64,000 bases of DNA from BOG-908 sp963692875 (GCA_965198755.1 OZ240673.1:4464001-4528000); one strand, 5' to 3'. Positions 51,256 through 59,297 are shown, counted from the stretch's first letter. Numbers and translations are program-made. Notes: generated from the letters alone by a model not told the origin.

Positions 51256-51780
51256 TCAGTCGCGCTTGCGCCGGAACGCATCCAGGCTGACCACCTGCGG
51301 CGCGGCGTCTGCCTGGGCCTCGCCCGCCTCTGGCGCGGGTGGCGCGGGCTCCGGCACAGCGGCTTGTGCCGGCGCGGGGGCGGTTACGTGGAAGCGCAGC
51401 CCGTATTGCACGTGCGGGTCGACGAAGGCGGTGACGGCCGCCAGCGGGATGGTCAGCGGTGAGAGCACTCCGCCGAAGGAGAGTTGCACGCCGAACACGC
51501 CGGCCTGGTCGTCCATGTACAGCTTCTCGAACTGGTGCTGCAGAACGATGGTCATCTCGACCGGGTATTTCTGCTTCAGGCGCGGCGGGATGACCACGCC
51601 GGGATAATCGGTGCGGAAGGTGATGTAGAAGTGATGCTCGCCGGGCAGGCCTTCGGTCACGGCGTGGGAGAGCGCGCGGGCGACGACGCCGCGCAGTGCA
51701 TCCTCCATCCAGGAATCGTAGGGCAACAGGCTGTCGGGGGTGCCGCCTGCGCCGTCTTGGGTGTCGGTGTCGTCTTCCAT
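51256..51780 (-). CDS. sspB: ClpXP adaptor SspB (alpha-proteobacterial type)
   Basis: 174 residues from ATG 51780 (GGGAG about 9 bases upstream). The substrate-binding domain has LPYDSWMEDALRGVVARAL, EHHFYITFRTDYPGVVIPPR, EMTIVLQHQFEKLYMDD, and FGVQLSFGGVLSPLTIPL. A disordered Pro/Ala-rich linker leads to the C-terminal VVSLDAFRRKRD, the likely ClpX-docking peptide. SspB brings ssrA-tagged stalled proteins to ClpXP. The tmRNA gene that makes this tag lies about 340 bases away, divergently oriented. Confidence 0.93.
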   Translation of the reverse strand: MEDDTDTQDGAGGTPDSLLPYDSWMEDALRGVVARALSHAVTEGLPGEHHFYITFRTDYPGVVIPPRLKQKYPVEMTIVLQHQFEKLYMDDQAGVFGVQLSFGGVLSPLTIPLAAVTAFVDPHVQYGLRFHVTAPAPAQAAVPEPAPPAPEAGEAQADAAPQVVSLDAFRRKRD

Positions 51781-51849
51781 CGTCCAGGCTCCCGCAAGGT
51801 GCATGCATAGCGCGCGGGTGGGTGGTGGCAAGCCCGGGGCGTGGGTGGT

Positions 51850-52065
51850 GGGGAAAGGCTAGGCCAGGGGCTCTGCCCCTGGACCCCGCTAAGGACAGTC
51901 GTCCTTAGAACCTGTTTGGTTAAAAGGTTTTCAGAGAGGGGCCGCACGTGTTGTGGCTACAGCCTCGTCGGCCCCTCTCTGAAAACCCTTTAGGCGAAGC
52001 CGGGGTCTGGGGCCGACTGGCCCCAGCGGGGTCCAGGGGCAGAGCCCCCGGCCTAGCCTTTCCCC
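51850..52065. repeat. Nested palindromic element between sspB and ssrA
   Basis: Outer arms of about 41 bases: 51850-51890 (GGGGAAAGGCTAGGCCAGGG...) and its near-perfect complement 52025-52065. Inner arms of about 22 bases: 51922-51943 (AAAAGGTTTTCAGAGAGGGG...) and 51970-51992. The outer arm also folds on itself (CCAGGGGCTCTGCCCCTGG). No gene inside. MITE-like or a strong transcription block. Confidence 0.85.
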
Positions 52066-52084
52066 ATCAATCAGCGCCTGACGC

Positions 52085-52114
52085 TTGCCCCCACCCGCCC
52101 GTGCGCTATATACT
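52085..52114 (+). promoter_or_regulatory. Probable promoter of tmRNA gene
   Basis: TTGCCC (52085-52090), 18 bases, then TATACT (52109-52114), a near-consensus housekeeping promoter just upstream of the acceptor piece. Confidence 0.6.
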
Positions 52115-52120
52115 GAGTCG

Positions 52121-52440
52121 TCAGCTTAGGCCGACTATGGCGATAAACGGTGCGTGGAATAATCGTTGTGGACCCGGGGGCAGTGCCCGGCGTCTCCACC
52201 AATGCGGGGACGACACAGGCTCGACACGCGTGGTAAAGACTCATCTTTTGCCCGGCATGATACCGCCGTTATCGGGTCAATTCACAAGTGCCAACGATAA
52301 CTTCGAGGCGCTCGCGATCGCTGCGTAAGCAGTGACACGCGCGGTTAGGGGGGCCCCGGGCAACAGAATGCCCCCCACTTTCCCGATCGAACCCCAACAC
52401 TCCTGGCTTTGCGGCCGGCTCCCACAGTGACAGGTTAGCT
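52121..52440 (+). ncRNA. ssrA: tmRNA, circularly permuted two-piece form
   Basis: The acceptor piece comes first. It ends GTGGACCCGGGGGCAGTGCC...GTCTCC-A-CCA with CCA at 52199-52201. Four bases later the coding piece begins GGGGAC (52206-52211). GGGGAC pairs with GTCTCC including a G3-U70 wobble, the alanine identity pair. The tag frame 52290-52328 encodes ANDNFEALAIAA then TAA. The mature tag with charged alanine is AANDNFEALAIAA, close to alphaproteobacterial tags but ending IAA instead of LAA. A G-run/C-run pseudoknot (GGGGGGCCCC, CCCCCC) follows. It rescues stalled ribosomes. End points are approximate; the 3' boundary is least sure. Confidence 0.92.
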
Positions 52441-52453
52441 CGGCCCGTGTCAC

Positions 52454-52768
52454 ATGTTGCTACCTGAACGGTTTGGAATCCGAAGTGATGCGTCGGATTT
52501 GCTGGGTACAGTCTCGCGCATCGACGGCGTGTTCCACGGGCACGCCGACGCCAAGGGCGTGGTGCGCGCAGCATTGAAGTGTTGTCGCGACCCGGCGACG
52601 GGCCATCGTCTGGTCGTCGACCTGCCGGCGCGCGTCATTGAGCACGTGAGAAGAAAAGCAAAAAACTTTTGTTCCCTTGAGTACACGCTGGAGGAAAACT
52701 CCGCGACAGCCGAACCAAAAGTCTTTTGCTTCTTTTCTTCAGAAAAGAAAGCCTTGCTTTCTCCTTAA
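52454..52768 (+). CDS. Small open frame of unknown function, end formed by repeat
   Basis: 104 residues. The first about 70 (FGIRSDASDLLGTVSRIDGV, HGHADAKGVVRAAL, RDPATGHRLVVDLPARVIEH) look like real protein with codon use like the neighbours. The last about 35 come from the intergenic repeat (AEPKVFCFFSSEKKALLSP). I do not recognise a family. It could be a small gene or a fragment of a larger gene cut by the repeat. No clear ribosome site. Confidence 0.35.
   Translation: MLLPERFGIRSDASDLLGTVSRIDGVFHGHADAKGVVRAALKCCRDPATGHRLVVDLPARVIEHVRRKAKNFCSLEYTLEENSATAEPKVFCFFSSEKKALLSP
52650..52763. repeat. AT-rich hairpin repeat, left arm truncated
   Basis: The left hairpin is reduced to AGAAGAAAAGC, followed by CAAAAAACTTTTG, core CCGCGACAGC, and a CTTC-type right arm. 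Ends 2 bases before the maiA stop. Confidence 0.85.
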
Positions 52769-53436
52769 GCCGGCGCCCCCACCTGACGCGAAGGGTCCGC
52801 TTTCAGGAACGCCGCCTCCTGCTCGCAGCGCGACATGATGCGCGTGACAATCGGAATCTGATCGACCTCTATCTTAAACACTCGCATCACCACGATGATG
52901 CTGGCCAGGCAGATGTCCGCGCTCGTCACCGCATCGCCATGACAGAACGTGCCGGTCTGTGCCTCCGCCGCCAGCCGCGCTTCCATCGCCTGCAGGCCCG
53001 TCGTGAACCAGTGCGTCTGCCACGCGCGCCAGGCCTCGTCGGTGAATCCGGCTGTCGTGGTGAGGTATTTCCTGATCCGCGGCACGATCAGCGGATGCGT
53101 GTCCGCCGCCAGCATCGCGCACAGCGAGCGCACCCGCGCGCGGCCATGCGGGTCGGCCGGCAGCAGCGCCGGGGTGGGTGCGATCTCGTCGAGGAACTCC
53201 AGGATCGCCAACGATTGGGTGAGCGCGCCCTGATCTGGCGCCTCATGATCCAGCAGCGCCGGGATGGCGCCGAGCGGGTTGATCTTCAGGAACGCCTCGC
53301 TGCGCTGTTCGCCGGCCTCCAGGTTGACGATGCGCTCTTTCGCCTCGAGACCCTTCAGGTTCATCGCGACGCGGACGCGATACGTCGCCGACGTCCGCCA
53401 GAACGCAAACAGTTCAAACCGCGCTGAGCTTGTCAT
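52765..53436 (-). CDS. Glutathione S-transferase, zeta class (maleylacetoacetate isomerase-like)
   Basis: 223 residues; GGAGGAG 8 bases before ATG 53436. The N-terminal thioredoxin-like domain has FAFWRTSATYRVRVAMNLKGL (first part of the zeta SSCSxRVR region, with Thr/Ser at the catalytic place), NPLGAIPALLDHE, and QSLAILEFLDE, the glutathione-binding SNAIL-like motif. The C-terminal domain has FCHGDAVTSADICLASIIVV. May isomerise maleylacetoacetate or act on other electrophiles; no tyrosine-pathway genes lie nearby. Confidence 0.88.
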   Translation of the reverse strand: MTSSARFELFAFWRTSATYRVRVAMNLKGLEAKERIVNLEAGEQRSEAFLKINPLGAIPALLDHEAPDQGALTQSLAILEFLDEIAPTPALLPADPHGRARVRSLCAMLAADTHPLIVPRIRKYLTTTAGFTDEAWRAWQTHWFTTGLQAMEARLAAEAQTGTFCHGDAVTSADICLASIIVVMRVFKIEVDQIPIVTRIMSRCEQEAAFLKADPSRQVGAPA

Positions 53437-53566
53437 GTGGTCTCCTCCACCTTGAAGGTTGGGCGTGCGCCGCCGCTGTTGCAGATCGCCTCAAGAAAGA
53501 CCGGTCAAATCAGCGACGCGAAACCTGGCTCAACAGACCCTGGCGAAAGCGAGATTTCCAAGTCAG

Positions 53567-53696
53567 AAAGCAAGGCCTGCTTTTTTGAAAAAAAGCAGCA
53601 AAAAACTTCTGGTCAGGCTGTCGCGGACTTTCCCTCAACGCGCGCTCAAGGGAACAAAGTTTTTTGGTTCTTTTTTTCAAAAAAGAACCGCTTGCT
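53567..53696. repeat. AT-rich double-hairpin repeat upstream of the FUSC gene
   Basis: CTGC-type left hairpin, GTTC-type right hairpin, core GGCTGTCGCGG. It lies in the open frame that extends the FUSC gene upstream but ends about 110 bases before the likely start. Confidence 0.9.
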
Positions 53697-53809
53697 TCGC
53701 CTCTTTCATCACCAGTGGCGCCCCTCAACGCTACCTGTGCTACGCAAGACGCCATGTCACACCCTGGCAGCAATCGCAGAGAGAGCCGGGCCCCCGCGAG
53801 AACCGCCGC

Positions 53810-55756
53810 GTGCAACGCCTGAAAGGCCCGCTCGCCTTCGGCCTGCGCGTCTGGGTTTCCGTCTGCCTGGCCCTGTTCATCGCCTACTGGCTGCAGCTGG
53901 AGAACCCGTTCTGGGCCGGCACGTCGGCCGGCATCGTCTGCCAGCCCAGCCTCGGCGCCTCTCTGCGCAAGGCGAACTTCCGGCTGATCGGCACGCTGCT
54001 GGGCGCCGTCGTGGTCGTCCTGCTGATGGCCGCCTTTCCGCAGAGCCGCGCCGGCTTCTTCCTCGTGCTGGCCACCTGGTGCGGGCTGTGCGGGTTCGCC
54101 GCCACCGTGCTGCAGAACTTCGCCAGCTACGCCGCCGCACTGGCCGGCTACACCGCCGTCATCATCGCGGCCGACGCCATCAGCAACCCCAACGACGTCT
54201 TCCTGCTGGCAGTCGCCCGCGGCACCGAGATCTCGCTCGGCATCGTCTGCGCCGGCGTGGTGCTGGTGCTGACCGGCCGCGGCACCGCGCGCGAGCGGGC
54301 GGCCACCACCATCGCCGACATCGCGCGGCAGACCGGCTTGGGACTGCGCGGCAGTTGCGAGCACCCCGGCGGCGACAGCACCGCCACCCGCCGCGCGCTG
54401 ATCGGCCGCACGAGCGCGCTGGCCACCCTGCTGGACGAGACGGTGGGCGAAAGCCCGGATTTGCGCGTGCACTCCAATGCGCTGTCCGCCGCGGTGGACG
54501 GCCTGTTCGCCGCCCTGTCCGGCTGGCGCATGGTGGCCACCCACCTGGAGACTGCGCCCCCCGCGCAGGCTGTATCCGACGTGGCGCCCCTGCTGGCCGC
54601 CCTGCCGCCCGGCCCGGCGATCGTGGTGACCGCACGCAGCCTACCGGCAGAGACGCGCGACCGCTGCCGCAACGCCGCCCGCGCGCTGGGCCAGGTGCCG
54701 GTGCAGACAAGCGGGTCCGAGCTGGTGCAGGTGGGCGTCACCGACGCGCTGCGCGGCCTGGCCGCAGCGCTGAACGGCGTGGCCCTGCTGGTGGAACCGG
54801 CGCGTGCCGAGGACCTGCCCGGCATCCCCCCGCTGCGCCTGCCGGACCTGCTGCCGGCGCTGATCAACGGACTGCGCGCGTTCCTCATCATCCTGGTCAC
54901 CGCGCTGTTGTGGATCGTCAGCGCCTGGCCCAGCGGAACCAGCGCGCTGCTGTTCGCCGCCATCGTGGTGCTGCTGCTCTCGCCGCGCGGCGAGAGCGCG
55001 GTGCGTAGCGCCTGGCTGTTCCTCGGCGGCGCGCTGACCACGTCGGTCCTGGCCGGCATCGTCAACTTCGCGGTGCTGCCCAACCGGGAGGGCTTCGTGA
55101 GCCTCGCTTTGGTGATGGGCGTGGTGATCGTTCCGCTCGCCGCACTCAGCGCGGGCGCCTGGAAGCAGTCCTTCTTCGTGGCGGCGTCCACCAACTTCAC
55201 GCCGCTGCTGGCACCGGCCAACCAGCCGACGTTCGACACGGCGTCGTTCTACAACTCCACCGTGGCGATCGTGGTGGGCGTGGGCGTGGGCGCGCTGGCG
55301 ATCGCAATCCTGCCGCAGCTCTCCCCCGAACGCCGCGCCGAGCGGCTGCGCCTGCTCACCCTGCGCGACCTGCGCCGCCTTGCCACGCGCCGGCGCCCGC
55401 CGAGCCTGCTCGGCTGGGAAGGGCTGATGTACGGGCGGCTGGCGGCACTGCCGGAGGGCAGCACGCCGCTGGCACACGCGGAGATCACCGCGGCACTGTT
55501 CGTCGGCGGCGCGGTGCTGCGGCTGCGGCTGTGGGCGGCGGAGTTCGGCCGCATCCCCGCGCTGCAGACGCTGCTGGCCGCGCTGGGCGCCGGGCAGCTG
55601 GACGCGGCGCGCCGGGCGCTGCTGGCGGCCGACCAGGCGTTCGCCGCCGGAGAGGCGCAGTCCCAAGACGTGCGCCCGGCGCGTGCTGCGCTGCTCGCGT
55701 TGCAGGAGGCGCTGACGCGGCATGCCGACTATTTCGGCAAGGGCCAACAATCTTGA
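53810..55756 (+). CDS. FUSC-family inner-membrane transporter (AaeB type)
   Basis: 648 residues from GTG 53810 (VQRLKGPLAFGLRVWVSVCL). The open frame extends to 53459 only through repeat and unrelated sequence. Two blocks of about five to six membrane helices are separated by a cytoplasmic region, the FUSC/AaeB layout. WLQLENPFWAGTSAGIVCQP and GASLRKANFRLIGTLLGA are conserved. By family knowledge it exports aromatic acids or similar toxic compounds with a periplasmic adaptor. No strong Shine-Dalgarno for the GTG, so the start is uncertain. Confidence 0.88.
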   Translation: MQRLKGPLAFGLRVWVSVCLALFIAYWLQLENPFWAGTSAGIVCQPSLGASLRKANFRLIGTLLGAVVVVLLMAAFPQSRAGFFLVLATWCGLCGFAATVLQNFASYAAALAGYTAVIIAADAISNPNDVFLLAVARGTEISLGIVCAGVVLVLTGRGTARERAATTIADIARQTGLGLRGSCEHPGGDSTATRRALIGRTSALATLLDETVGESPDLRVHSNALSAAVDGLFAALSGWRMVATHLETAPPAQAVSDVAPLLAALPPGPAIVVTARSLPAETRDRCRNAARALGQVPVQTSGSELVQVGVTDALRGLAAALNGVALLVEPARAEDLPGIPPLRLPDLLPALINGLRAFLIILVTALLWIVSAWPSGTSALLFAAIVVLLLSPRGESAVRSAWLFLGGALTTSVLAGIVNFAVLPNREGFVSLALVMGVVIVPLAALSAGAWKQSFFVAASTNFTPLLAPANQPTFDTASFYNSTVAIVVGVGVGALAIAILPQLSPERRAERLRLLTLRDLRRLATRRRPPSLLGWEGLMYGRLAALPEGSTPLAHAEITAALFVGGAVLRLRLWAAEFGRIPALQTLLAALGAGQLDAARRALLAADQAFAAGEAQSQDVRPARAALLALQEALTRHADYFGKGQQS

Positions 55757-55768
55757 GTGCAGGAAAGC

Positions 55769-55916
55769 GAGGCAAGCGGTTCTTTTTTGAAAAAAAGAAC
55801 CAAAAAACTTTTGTTCCCTGTGGTGTCGTTCGTTGAAGCGCGTTGTTTCAGCTTGCCGCGACAGCGCGCCCAAAAGCTTTTTGCTTCTTTTTCTCGAAAA
55901 AGAAGGCCTTCCTTTC
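55769..55916. repeat. AT-rich double-hairpin repeat inside the efflux gene set
   Basis: GTTC-type left arm and CTTC-type right arm centred on CTCGAAAAAG. Separates the FUSC gene from the DUF1656 gene. Confidence 0.9.
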
Positions 55917-55936
55917 TTTCGCGGGAGAGTCACACC

Positions 55937-56146
55937 ATGCGCTACGCCGAGGTGAACCTGTTTGGCGTGCTGGTCTCGCCGATCGCGCCGATGCTGCTCG
56001 CCGCATGGCTGCTGCTGATGGCCGTCCGCCAGGTGGCCGACCGCACCGGCCTCACGCGCCACGTCTGGCACCCGGCGCTGGCCAACCTGTCCGTGCTGGT
56101 GATCATCCTGTCGGCGATCGTGATCTGCGTGGGGGAGCTGGGCTGA
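55937..56146 (+). CDS. DUF1656 small membrane protein (AaeX type)
   Basis: 69 residues with two membrane helices (VSPIAPMLLAAWLLLMAV and ANLSVLVIILSAIVICVG). Starts MRYAEVNLFGVLVSP, typical of DUF1656. GGGAGAG 7-8 bases upstream. Small partner of FUSC/HlyD efflux pairs. Its stop overlaps the next start (TGATG). Confidence 0.9.
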   Translation: MRYAEVNLFGVLVSPIAPMLLAAWLLLMAVRQVADRTGLTRHVWHPALANLSVLVIILSAIVICVGELG

Positions 56147-57066
56147 TGCCGGACGGGAACGAAAAGCTGACCGCCGCACCCCTGCAACTGGTGCCGGCGC
56201 GGCACGGCGCCGCCCCGCGCCTGGTGCCGGTGCTGATCACGCTGATGCTGGTGGCCGCCGCCGCCATCTGCGCCTGGGCCGCCTGGCAGGCCTACGTGGC
56301 CCCGCCCTGGACGCGTGACGGCACCGTGCGCGCCAACGTGGTGACCATGGCACCGGAGATCTCCGGCCGCATCGTCAAGCTGCCCGTCGCCGACAACCAG
56401 TATGTCCGCCGCGGCGACCTGCTGGTGGATATAGAGGCGACCGACTACGCCATCGCCGTGGACAACGCCCAGGCCAACCTGGAACAGGCGCGCATCAACG
56501 CCGCCAACAAGCAGACCGAGGCGCAGCGCCGCCTGAAGCTGACCGACCTGTCCACGTCGGAGGAGGAGCGGCAGAGCTACCTCAGCACCGCGCAACAGGC
56601 CTCAGCCGCGGTGGCCCAGGCGCTGGCCGCACTGGCCCAGGCCAAGGTGAACCTCGAGCGCACCCGCATCACCTCGCCGGTGGACGGCTTCGTGACCAAC
56701 CTGGAAGCCAGGATCGGCGACTACGGCGTGACCGGGACACGGGTGCTCACCCTGGTCGACGCGGACTCGTTCTGGATCGACGGCTACTTCGAAGAGACCG
56801 AGCTGCACGCCATCCACGACGGCGACCACGCACGCGCCAAGCTGATCGGCTGGCACGACGCGATCGACGGACACGTGGCCGGGGTGGCACGCGGCATCGT
56901 GGTGGCGAATGCCTCGTCGGATGCCAGCGGCCTGGCGTCGGTGAACCCGATCTTCACCTGGGTGCGTCTCGCACAGCGCGTTCCGGTGCACATCGCGATC
57001 GACCACTTGCCGGATGGCATGCGACTGGTGGCGGGGCAGACGGCGAGCGTGGAAATTGTAAAGTAG
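56146..57066 (+). CDS. HlyD-family periplasmic adaptor (AaeA/EmrA type)
   Basis: 306 residues. One N-terminal membrane anchor (VPVLITLMLVAAAAICAWAA), then VRANVVTMAPEISGRIVKLP, a biotinyl-lipoyl motif, and a helical hairpin (NAQANLEQARINAANKQTEA). TRITSPVDGFVTN and GTRVLTLVDADSFWIDGYFE close the barrel part. Bridges the FUSC transporter to an outer-membrane channel, which is not encoded here. Confidence 0.93.
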   Translation: MPDGNEKLTAAPLQLVPARHGAAPRLVPVLITLMLVAAAAICAWAAWQAYVAPPWTRDGTVRANVVTMAPEISGRIVKLPVADNQYVRRGDLLVDIEATDYAIAVDNAQANLEQARINAANKQTEAQRRLKLTDLSTSEEERQSYLSTAQQASAAVAQALAALAQAKVNLERTRITSPVDGFVTNLEARIGDYGVTGTRVLTLVDADSFWIDGYFEETELHAIHDGDHARAKLIGWHDAIDGHVAGVARGIVVANASSDASGLASVNPIFTWVRLAQRVPVHIAIDHLPDGMRLVAGQTASVEIVK

Positions 57067-57127
57067 GCAAGCGGTTCTTTTTTTGGAGACTTTTGTTCCC
57101 GCTGTTGTGCGGTGTTGAGGCGCGTTG
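57067..57127. repeat. AT-rich hairpin repeat, truncated left arm
   Basis: GGCAAGCGGTTCTTTTTTTGG then ACTTTTGTTCCCGCTG: the second half of the hairpin is deleted. Begins at the last codon position of the HlyD gene. Confidence 0.75.
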
Positions 57128-57172
57128 CCTTATACCAGAGAATATCGGTTTTGACTTTTAGCGCTCGGGAAG

Positions 57173-57300
57173 AAAGCAAGGCCTGCTTTTTTGAAAAAAA
57201 GCAGCAAAAAACTTTTGGTCCTGCTGTCGCGGCAAGTTCTGCAGGGCGCGATCTTGAGAACAAAGTCTTTTGGTTTTGTTATCTGAACGAAACCGCTTGG
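57173..57300. repeat. AT-rich hairpin repeat with degenerate right arm
   Basis: CTGC-type left hairpin intact, core CTGCTGTCGCGG. The right arm has decayed to CAAAGTCTTTTGGTTTTGTT...AACCGCTTGG and lost its stem. Confidence 0.8.
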
Positions 57301-57557
57301 CCTGCTCAATGTAGGTCAGCATACGAATCGCTCGCATCGGTTGCCCGCGGTAGCTTCTCGACAGGGCACTTTTAATCTCCTGCTGCGAGCACAGGCCCGA
57401 TCGCAAGATCCCGCTTCGGTTTGTTGGACTTGATCGCTTCGAAACAGCCGGTAGGGAGGAAACAGGCGTCTTCGTTTGAGACAAGACGCGAGAGCTCCCG
57501 GAACAGCCGTCGTGGGTCGCTGAAACGACACGCCTCACCACGCCGCACCCACCAGAG
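57301..57557. other. Gap between repeat copies, no gene seen
   Basis: About 255 bases with moderate GC; short open frames lack ribosome sites or family signal. Confidence 0.4.
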
Positions 57558-57605
57558 ACAAAAGTTTTTGGTTCTTTTTTTCAAAAAAGAACCGCTTGCC
57601 TTGCC
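57558..57605. repeat. AT-rich hairpin repeat, right arm at the ackA stop
   Basis: GTTC-type hairpin, one T shorter in CAAAAGTTTTTGG; ends at the ackA stop codon. Confidence 0.85.
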
Positions 57606-58783
57606 TAACCCCCGTCAACCACCGCCTTCGTATGCTCCGCGATCATCGCCTCCTCGTCGGTCGGGATCACCCACACCTCAACCGCACTCCCAGGCGTGCT
57701 GATGCGGCCGGGCCCGCTTGCGTTGGCCGATGGGTCCATCGTCACGCCCAGCCAGGCCAGGCGGTCGCACACCGCGCTGCGGATGGCTGCCGAGTGCTCG
57801 CCGATGCCGGCGGTGAACACCAAGCCGTCCAGTCCGCCCAGCGCGCTGACCAGTCCGCCCGTCTCCGTCGCGATGCGGTAGGTGAACAGCTCGACCGCCT
57901 CGCCGGCATTTGGGTCGTCGCTGGCAAGCAGCACCCGCAGGTCGCCGCTGATGCCGGAGGACCCCAGCAGGCCGGATTGCCGGTATAGCATGTCTTCGAT
58001 GCCGGCCGCATCCAGCCCCTTGCGCAGCAAATAGAGGACTATCCCAGGGTCGAGGCTGCCGCACCGCGTGGCCATCACCAGCCCGTCCAGCGCGCTGAAG
58101 CCCATGGTGGTGGCGATGCTGGTGCCGCGGCACAACGCGCACAGGCTGGCGCCGGCACCGAGGTGGGCCACCACCACCCGGCCGTGCGCGAGCGCCGGCG
58201 CGCAGCGAACCAGCTGGCGCGCGATGAACTCGTAGGACAGGCCGTGGAAACCGTAGCGCCGCACGCCCTCCGCCACCAGCGCGCGCGGGACCGCCACGCG
58301 CCGGGCCACGGCGGGCAGCGTGTGGTGGAACGCCGTGTCGAAGCAGGCGACCTGCTTGAGCTGCGGACGTACGGCGGACACGGCGCGCACCGGGGCAAGG
58401 CTGTGCGGCATGTGCAACGGGTCGAGCGGCGTCAACGCCTGCAGGCCGGCCAACAGCTTTTCGGTGATGAGGGCCGGCGCCACGTGGTCCGCGCCGCCAT
58501 GGACGATGCGGTGGCCGACCGCTGCCAGCGCGTGGCCGCTGAGGTGCCCGTCCGCGAAGGCGAGCAGGGCGTCCAGCGCGGCGGCGAACGGGTCCGCAAG
58601 CCCGGCCGGCAATTGCCTGTCCACCAGGACCGCTTTGTCCGGACCATGCGCCAGCAGGCGCGGCGCGGCCGCGAGCTCGGTAATCTCTCCGCGCGCAGAG
58701 GCAGGGCCCGGGCCGTCCGCGCCGAACAGGGCGAACTTCAGGCTCGACGAGCCGGCGTTTATTGCCAGGATCAGTCCGGGCAC
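57605..58783 (-). CDS. ackA: Acetate kinase
   Basis: 392 residues, start GTG 58783 (PGLILAINAGSSSLKFALF). N-A-G-S-S-S-L-K phosphate loop, HRIVHGG with the catalytic His area, FDTAFHHTLP, RYGFHGLSYEF, and VVAHLGAGASLCA are all intact. Interconverts acetate and acetyl phosphate with ATP. No phosphotransacetylase or phosphoketolase gene is adjacent, so the source of acetyl phosphate is elsewhere. Confidence 0.95.
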   Translation of the reverse strand: MPGLILAINAGSSSLKFALFGADGPGPASARGEITELAAAPRLLAHGPDKAVLVDRQLPAGLADPFAAALDALLAFADGHLSGHALAAVGHRIVHGGADHVAPALITEKLLAGLQALTPLDPLHMPHSLAPVRAVSAVRPQLKQVACFDTAFHHTLPAVARRVAVPRALVAEGVRRYGFHGLSYEFIARQLVRCAPALAHGRVVVAHLGAGASLCALCRGTSIATTMGFSALDGLVMATRCGSLDPGIVLYLLRKGLDAAGIEDMLYRQSGLLGSSGISGDLRVLLASDDPNAGEAVELFTYRIATETGGLVSALGGLDGLVFTAGIGEHSAAIRSAVCDRLAWLGVTMDPSANASGPGRISTPGSAVEVWVIPTDEEAMIAEHTKAVVDGG

Positions 58784-58936
58784 CTTTAGTTACCCGCGGG
58801 CTTGGCGCGCGTCTGGGCTGCTTTTCTAAGTGGCAGGAGGAAGGCCCTTCTTTTGTGAAGACGCAGGAGGCTGTGGGGCTCTGGCGCGGGCGGATGATAC
58901 TGGGCGCTAAAGCTCGACCGTTCGCGTCCGGTAAGG
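58784..58936. other. Gap upstream of ackA with decayed repeat fragments
   Basis: CCCTTCTTTTGTGAAGACG at 58846-58864 looks like a decayed CTTC-type arm. The ackA promoter must lie here but no boxes were identified. Confidence 0.4.
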
Positions 58937-59061
58937 AAGGCAAGGCCTGCTTTTTTGAAAAGCGGCAAAAAACTTTTGGTCCGGCTGTCGCGGAGTTTCT
59001 TTCAGCGCGCGCGCACGGCAACAAAAGTTATTCGCTACGTTTTCAAGAAGAACCGCTTGCT
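58937..59061. repeat. AT-rich double-hairpin repeat, degenerate copy
   Basis: CTGC-type left arm with its second strand shortened (TTTTTTGAAAAGCGG). The right arm has lost the T-run (GTTATTCGCTACGTTTTCAAG). Confidence 0.75.
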
Positions 59062-59151
59062 TCGCCTGTCACTGGGCAAGGCCTGGGGCGGTTGGCATGG
59101 GACGAAACGCATCAACAACGTGAACCTGCGAAAGCGACGGGTTTGGCTTCC

Positions 59152-59284
59152 AAGAAGGCAAGACCTGCTGTTTTGACAAAAGCAGCAGAAACGTCTGTCC
59201 CTGCTGTCGCGGAGTTTTCCGCAACGCGCACCCAAGGACCAAAAGTTTTTTGGTTCTTTTTCCAAAAAAGAACCGCTTGCTTGC
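59152..59284. repeat. AT-rich double-hairpin repeat, full copy
   Basis: Left CTGC-type hairpin with compensated change (CTGCTGTTTTGACAAAAGCAG), core CTGCTGTCGCGG, right GTTC-type with two T fewer in the loop. Confidence 0.85.
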
Positions 59285-59297
59285 TTCCTGCAGCGGC

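Noticed and set aside
53459..53809. Extension of the FUSC protein through a repeat copy (117 more residues)
   Set aside because: The extra part is repeat and unrelated sequence without a ribosome site; the family N-terminus matches from about GTG 53810. Read-through as in the C13 peptidase is not excluded but less supported.
736..59284. Calling every AT-rich repeat arm a Rho-independent terminator
   Set aside because: Stems are A/T-rich rather than GC-rich and many copies lie inside evident operons; a terminator role is possible at convergent ends but not shown.
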